NCBI RefSeq assembly: GCF_024580145.1
Contig: NZ_JANINI010000001.1
Coordinates: 67,550-131,549, forward strand
Direction of reading: 5' to 3'
DNA: 64,000 bases
Origin: Methyloversatilis sp. XJ19-49
GTDB taxonomy: Bacteria; Pseudomonadota; Gammaproteobacteria; Burkholderiales; Rhodocyclaceae
The translations under genes and the position numbers were made by a program. Positions 60,815 to 64,000 of the stretch are shown one piece after another (positions within the stretch are counted from its first letter, which is position 1; each line of letters starts with the position of its first letter). The notes under the pieces were generated by a model that saw nothing but the letters and a program-made list of their open reading frames with translations, was not told where the DNA came from and searched no databases.

Positions 60815-61804
60815 ATGTTCAAGGCCATATTGCTGGAGCAGGGCGCAGACGGCAAGACGATCGCCCGCCTGAGCGATGTCGAGGACGCGGCACTGCCCGA
60901 AGCCGATGTGCGCGTTGCCGTGCAGTGGTCCAGCCTCAATTACAAGGATGCGCTGGCGATCACCGGGCGCAGCCCCATCGTGCGCAAGTGGCCGATGGTG
61001 CCGGGCATCGATTTCGCAGGCGTGATCGAGCACAGCGACCATCCGTGCTGGAAGGTCGGCGACAAGGTCGTGCTGACCGGCTTCGGCGTGGGCGAGGGCC
61101 ACTGGGGCGGTCTTGCACAACGTGCTTCGATCAAGGGTGACTGGCTGGTTGCGCTGCCGACCGGCTTCGATGCGAAGCATGCGATGGCCGTCGGCACCGC
61201 CGGCTTCACGGCCATGCTCTGCCTGCTGGCGCTGGAACGTCACGGCCTGAAGCCGGGCGACGGCGAAGTACTGGTGACCGGCGCCAGCGGCGGCGTGGGT
61301 TCGGTGGCCGTGGCACTGCTGGCCAGTCTGGGCTATCGCGTGGTGGCGAGCACCGGCCGTCTCGACGAAACCGACTACCTGAAGTCGCTCGGCGCCGAAT
61401 CGGTCATCGATCGCGCGACGCTTTCGGCACCGGGCAAGCCGCTGGCGCGCGAGCGCTGGGCCGGTGTCGTGGACAGCGTCGGCTCGCACACACTGGCAAA
61501 CGCCTGCGCCGCCACGCGCGAGAACGGCGCAGTCGCCGCCTGCGGGCTGGCCCAGGGCATGGATTTTCCGGCCACCGTCGCGCCGTTCATCCTGCGTGGC
61601 GTGACGCTGTACGGCATCAACAGCGTCACCGTGGCGCACGGACCGCGCGAACAAGCCTGGGCGCGCATCGTGCGCGACATGCCGATGGCCAAGCTCGACG
61701 CCATGACGCAGGTGGTAAGGCTCGATGAAGTGCTCGACGTCGCGCCTCGTTTCCTCGAAGGGAAAGTACGCGGTCGCCTGGTGGTCGATACGGCGGCAGC
61801 CTGA
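60815..61804 (+). CDS. acuI: Acryloyl-CoA reductase AcuI/YhdH-type quinone oxidoreductase
   Basis: A 329-residue MDR-superfamily NADPH oxidoreductase without zinc ligands. Features: SSLNYKDALAITG near 44-56, PGIDFAGVIE, GTAGFTAMLCLLALE, and the nucleotide motif VTGASGGVGSVAVALL. AcuI reduces acryloyl-CoA to propionyl-CoA and protects against this toxic electrophile; the related YhdH name is also used. GGAGGA precedes ATG 60815 by eight bases. The frame is open ~50 codons upstream but that part is not family-like. Divergent from arsS across 134 bases, where I see no clear operator. Confidence 0.9.
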   Translation: MFKAILLEQGADGKTIARLSDVEDAALPEADVRVAVQWSSLNYKDALAITGRSPIVRKWPMVPGIDFAGVIEHSDHPCWKVGDKVVLTGFGVGEGHWGGLAQRASIKGDWLVALPTGFDAKHAMAVGTAGFTAMLCLLALERHGLKPGDGEVLVTGASGGVGSVAVALLASLGYRVVASTGRLDETDYLKSLGAESVIDRATLSAPGKPLARERWAGVVDSVGSHTLANACAATRENGAVAACGLAQGMDFPATVAPFILRGVTLYGINSVTVAHGPREQAWARIVRDMPMAKLDAMTQVVRLDEVLDVAPRFLEGKVRGRLVVDTAAA

Positions 61805-61833
61805 ATCTGCATGCCGCGCAGCACGCAGCGGTT

Positions 61834-61862
61834 TTGACGGTCACCCCGTCCTTCGCTACACT
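61834..61862 (+). promoter_or_regulatory. Promoter of the cytochrome c pair
   Basis: TTGACG at 61834-61839 (five of six consensus) and TACACT at 61857-61862 (four of six) with a 17-base spacer, 30 bases after the acuI stop. A start near 61869 would leave a 40-base leader before the first cytochrome. Confidence 0.6.
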
Positions 61863-61910
61863 GCGCGGCGATTTTCCGAAATAAGTTCAACCTTCAAAAA
61901 GAGATCATCG

Positions 61911-62228
61911 ATGAGCGCCAGAACCGTTCTCGCTGTCGCAGCCCTCTGTGTCAGCCCGCTTGCCTTCGCCGTCGAAGGCAATGCAGAAGCCGCCAAGGAC
62001 AAGGTCGCCATGTGCATCGGCTGCCACGGCATTCCGGGTTACCAGACCGTGTTTCCGAAAACCTACAAGGTGCCGCTGATCGGTGGCCAGTACCCCGAAT
62101 ACATCGTCGCCGCGCTGCAGGCCTACAAGAGCGGTGACCGCAATCACCCGTCGATGAAGGGCATTGCCGCCAGCCTGACCGAACAGGACATGGCCGACAT
62201 CGCGGCGTACTACTCCGCGCAGAAATGA
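61911..62228 (+). CDS. Small periplasmic cytochrome c
   Basis: A 105-residue protein with a signal peptide (1-20, cut after AFA) and one heme-binding motif CIGCH (Cys35, Cys38, His39); a methionine near residue 81 (SMKGIA) is the probable sixth ligand. The GGQYPEYIVAALQAYKSGDR pattern is that of the cytochrome c553/c4-domain family. The ATG at 61911 follows an AAAGAG element. It overlaps the next cytochrome gene region by a few bases, and together they look like the two halves of a c4 diheme cytochrome made as separate proteins. Confidence 0.92.
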   Translation: MSARTVLAVAALCVSPLAFAVEGNAEAAKDKVAMCIGCHGIPGYQTVFPKTYKVPLIGGQYPEYIVAALQAYKSGDRNHPSMKGIAASLTEQDMADIAAYYSAQK

Positions 62229-62239
62229 GGAAGGTCGTG

Positions 62240-62563
62240 ATGATCAAGAAAACGATGGTGGTTGCAGCCGCTGTGCTGCTGGGCAGCAGCTTCGCGTTCG
62301 CAGGTGACGTGGCGCGCGGCAAGGAAAAATCGGCTGCATGCGCGGCCTGTCACGGTGCCGACGGCAACAGCCCGGCGCCGGCTTTCCCGCGCATCGGCGG
62401 GCAGCACGAGGACTATCTGTTGCAGTCGCTGCTGTCGTACAAGAGCGGTGCGCGCAAGAATGCCATCATGGCCGCCCAGGTCGGTGCGCTGAGCAAGCAG
62501 GACATGGCGGATCTGGCGGCGTACTTCGCATCGCAAGCCGGACCGCTGGTGTCGCGTCGCTGA
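62240..62563 (+). CDS. Small periplasmic cytochrome c, second of a pair
   Basis: A 107-residue protein with a signal peptide (1-21, cut after AFA) and CAACH (Cys34, Cys37, His38); GGQHEDYLLQSLLSYKSGAR and a Met in NAIMAAQVG match the same c4-like family as its neighbour. I choose ATG 62240, seven bases after AGGAAGG; an in-frame ATG at 62225 would overlap the ribosome site. Likely an electron carrier to a terminal oxidase. Confidence 0.92.
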   Translation: MIKKTMVVAAAVLLGSSFAFAGDVARGKEKSAACAACHGADGNSPAPAFPRIGGQHEDYLLQSLLSYKSGARKNAIMAAQVGALSKQDMADLAAYFASQAGPLVSRR

Positions 62564-62582
62564 ACATCCGCTTCGGCAATGG

Positions 62583-62609
62583 AAAAAGCCGGCATTGCCG
62601 GCTTTTTTT
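62583..62609. terminator. Bidirectional intrinsic terminator
   Basis: A stem AAAAAGCCGGC / GCCGGCTTTTT with an ATT loop, with T tracts on both strands, lies between the convergent cytochrome and SpeE-like genes. It should stop both transcripts. Confidence 0.9.
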
Positions 62610-62642
62610 GTGCGTCCCGAGGTCTGAAGCAGGCGCGCTCGT

Positions 62643-63422
62643 TCAGATCACCAGGCGGCCCCCCGCGCAATAACCAGCCTGTTCGATCCGGCTCAGGCTG
62701 GGTGCCAGATTCAACCCGGTATCGGCACGCAGACGCTGCGCCCGGGCGCGCAGCACGTCCATCGACAAGCCAGTTCCATGGTCGGTCGACGCGATGCAGA
62801 TCGCGTTGCCCTCGTTGAGCGAGGGCAGTACCAGCGCGCGCCCATCGTAGGCATCCATCACCCGCTGTGCGCTGGCGCGAAAACCGCGCGTGCGACCGAA
62901 CAGGTTCAGACAGACCCGTCCGCCGGGCGCGAGCCTGGCCCGACAGGCGCGATGGAAGGCTTCGGTATCCAGTGAGTTGGCCCGCGCACGGTGATCGTAG
63001 CCATCGACCAGGATCAGGTCCCATTGCTGCTCGCTGGCCGCGACGAATGTCGCGCCGTCGTCGATCACGATGCGCAGTCTTCCGTCTTCCGGCGGCAGGC
63101 GGAAGTAACTGGCGGCCGCCGCCGGCATGCGCGGATCGATCTCGACCACGGTCAAAGCCGACTGCGCGCAGTTTCGGTACAGGAATTTGGTGACCGATGC
63201 GGCACCCAGGCCGATGATCAGCACCTGCGCAGGCCAGCTCTCGTCTGCCGCCAGCAGCAGCGGCAACATCATTTCACGCGTGTATTCCAGTTCCAGCGCA
63301 AACGGGCGCGCGACGCGCATCGCACCCTGTATCCACTCCGAACCGAAGTGCAGGTAACGCACGCCGGCCCCCTCGGACACGTCGATCGAATGACGCGGCG
63401 CGCGCGGTACGGTGAGGTTCAA
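62643..63422 (-). CDS. Spermidine-synthase-like (SpeE-fold) protein
   Basis: A 259-residue Rossmann-fold protein: [18 protein letters not shown] in the motif I place, [16 protein letters not shown] for the acidic loop, [12 protein letters not shown], and [10 protein letters not shown]. This matches polyamine-synthase-like proteins. The catalytic GGGDG segment is changed to IGLGA, so polyamine synthesis is uncertain and a methyltransferase or other role is possible. The start is TTG 63422 overlapping the minE stop (TTGA), which couples it to the min operon. Confidence 0.8.
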   Translation of the reverse strand: MNLTVPRAPRHSIDVSEGAGVRYLHFGSEWIQGAMRVARPFALELEYTREMMLPLLLAADESWPAQVLIIGLGAASVTKFLYRNCAQSALTVVEIDPRMPAAAASYFRLPPEDGRLRIVIDDGATFVAASEQQWDLILVDGYDHRARANSLDTEAFHRACRARLAPGGRVCLNLFGRTRGFRASAQRVMDAYDGRALVLPSLNEGNAICIASTDHGTGLSMDVLRARAQRLRADTGLNLAPSLSRIEQAGYCAGGRLVI

Positions 63423-63676
63423 TTGCGCTGATCGGGCAGCACGATGTTGACTTCAAGCACCTCGTAGTTGTCCTGCTTTTCGAGCTGTACCTTGATGTCT
63501 TCCGGATTAACGCGCACGTATTTCGAGATGACCGCCACCAGTTCCTGCTGCAGCGCCGGCAGGAAGTCGGCCGACGAATTCGCGCCGCGTTCGCGGGCAA
63601 TGATCAGTTGCAGCCTTTCCTTCGCGATCGATGCAGTTTTCGGCTTCTGGCCGAAAATCAGTGACAGCAGCGACAT
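63419..63676 (-). CDS. minE: Cell division topological specificity factor MinE
   Basis: An 85-residue protein starting [30 protein letters not shown], the membrane-targeting and anti-MinCD domain, followed by the topological specificity domain ([20 protein letters not shown]). MinE drives MinD oscillation and confines the division inhibitor to the poles. One base separates its ATG from the minD stop. Position after minD is standard. Confidence 0.96.
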   Translation of the reverse strand: MSLLSLIFGQKPKTASIAKERLQLIIARERGANSSADFLPALQQELVAVISKYVRVNPEDIKVQLEKQDNYEVLEVNIVLPDQRN

Positions 63677-63677
63677 G

Positions 63678-64000
63678 TCACTTCCCTCCGAACAGGCGCT
63701 TGAGCAGGCCGGGCTTTTCGTAATCGACGAAGCGCAGCGGGCGCTCTTCGCCGAGGAAACGGGCCACCACGTCGGCGTAGGCCTGCGCGACATCGCTGCC
63801 TTCCATGTGAATCGCCGGCGTACCCTGATTCGACGCCTGCAGCACGATTTCAGACTCCGGGATGACGCCCAGAACCGGAATGCGCAGGATTTCCTGCACG
63901 TCGCCGTAGCTGAGCATTTCGCCGTCGTTGGCGCGCTTGGGCGAATAGCGGGTGATGACCAGATGCTCCTTCACCGGCTCGCGGCTTTCCTTGGCACGAC
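63678..64000 (-). CDS. minD: Septum site-determining ATPase MinD, C-terminal part
   Basis: The C-terminal 106 or so codons of MinD; the P-loop half lies beyond the window. The segment [48 protein letters not shown] and the amphipathic end [12 protein letters not shown] (membrane-targeting helix) are characteristic. The frame runs uninterrupted to the window edge, so it is partial only because the window stops. Confidence 0.95.
   Translation of the reverse strand, partial: RAKESREPVKEHLVITRYSPKRANDGEMLSYGDVQEILRIPVLGVIPESEIVLQASNQGTPAIHMEGSDVAQAYADVVARFLGEERPLRFVDYEKPGLLKRLFGGK

Overview
The window is a 64 kb stretch of a GC-rich betaproteobacterial chromosome. Gene orders such as bamB-der-hfq-hflX-hflK-hflC-hisZ-purA, rpsF-priB-rpsR-rplI-dnaB and Mth938-like/alaA/hom/thrC are typical of Betaproteobacteria. 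The overall content suggests a Rhodocyclales-like organism, perhaps similar to Methyloversatilis; that placement is inference, not demonstrated. I see no insertion sequence, prophage, CRISPR array or rRNA operon. About 95% is coding, often with ATGA, TGATG or TTGA stop-start overlaps.

Layout. (1) 1-9094, + strand: end of a YfgM-like gene, bamB, der, hfq, hflX, hflK, hflC, an intrinsic terminator abutting a DUF2065 gene, hisZ, purA. (2) 9244-9328: tRNA-Leu(CAG) on the minus strand. (3) 9362-17220, +: rnr-rlmB, then a promoter and structured leader before rpsF-priB-rpsR-rplI, then dnaB with DnaA boxes upstream and an AsmA/DUF748 gene. (4) 17247-20097, minus: Mth938-like, bcp, phoH, ohrR. (5) 20154-26159, +: alaA, GNAT, hom, then an antisense HPP-CBS gene, then thrC. 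(6) 26277-29808, +: an HDOD gene, then a class I cyclic-di-GMP riboswitch and the DUF1631 gene it should control. (7) 29827-31739: two small exported proteins flanking a cluster of GTAAG half-sites, an ECF sigma factor and a probable membrane anti-sigma protein. (8) 31808-36372: isochorismatase-family hydrolase, FMN alpha-hydroxyacid oxidase, PKHD hydroxylase and TonB-dependent siderophore receptor. (9) 36613-46877, minus: a long run pat, tag, lhr-type helicase, pdeM, nnr, DMT permease, nadC and an unlisted 45-residue membrane protein. (10) 47133-52006: PAS histidine kinase, methyltransferase, mnmH, tesA and a divergent ABC ATPase. (11) 52080-60680, minus: eight-gene, mostly overlapping cluster headed by the radical SAM protein ArsS. 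(12) 60815-64000: acuI, two small cytochromes c, a SpeE-like protein, minE and the end of minD.

Most notable points. The cyclic-di-GMP riboswitch at about 27255-27345 is followed by a plausible ribosome-site-sequestering helix and ties the uncharacterised DUF1631 family to cyclic-di-GMP signalling. The arsS cluster joins ArsS to a solute symporter, a metallophosphoesterase with degenerate metal motifs, a membrane TVP38/flavin disulfide oxidoreductase fusion, two small sugar or nucleotidyl transferases, a DUF3047 protein and a TIGR03169-type flavoprotein, with no ArsM methyltransferase in view. It is the best candidate here for an incompletely described pathway. DnaA boxes before dnaB, the rpsF leader, the Lhr-PdeM pair without its usual ligase partners, and the divergent tesA/ABC pair sharing one CATG for both start codons are smaller points.
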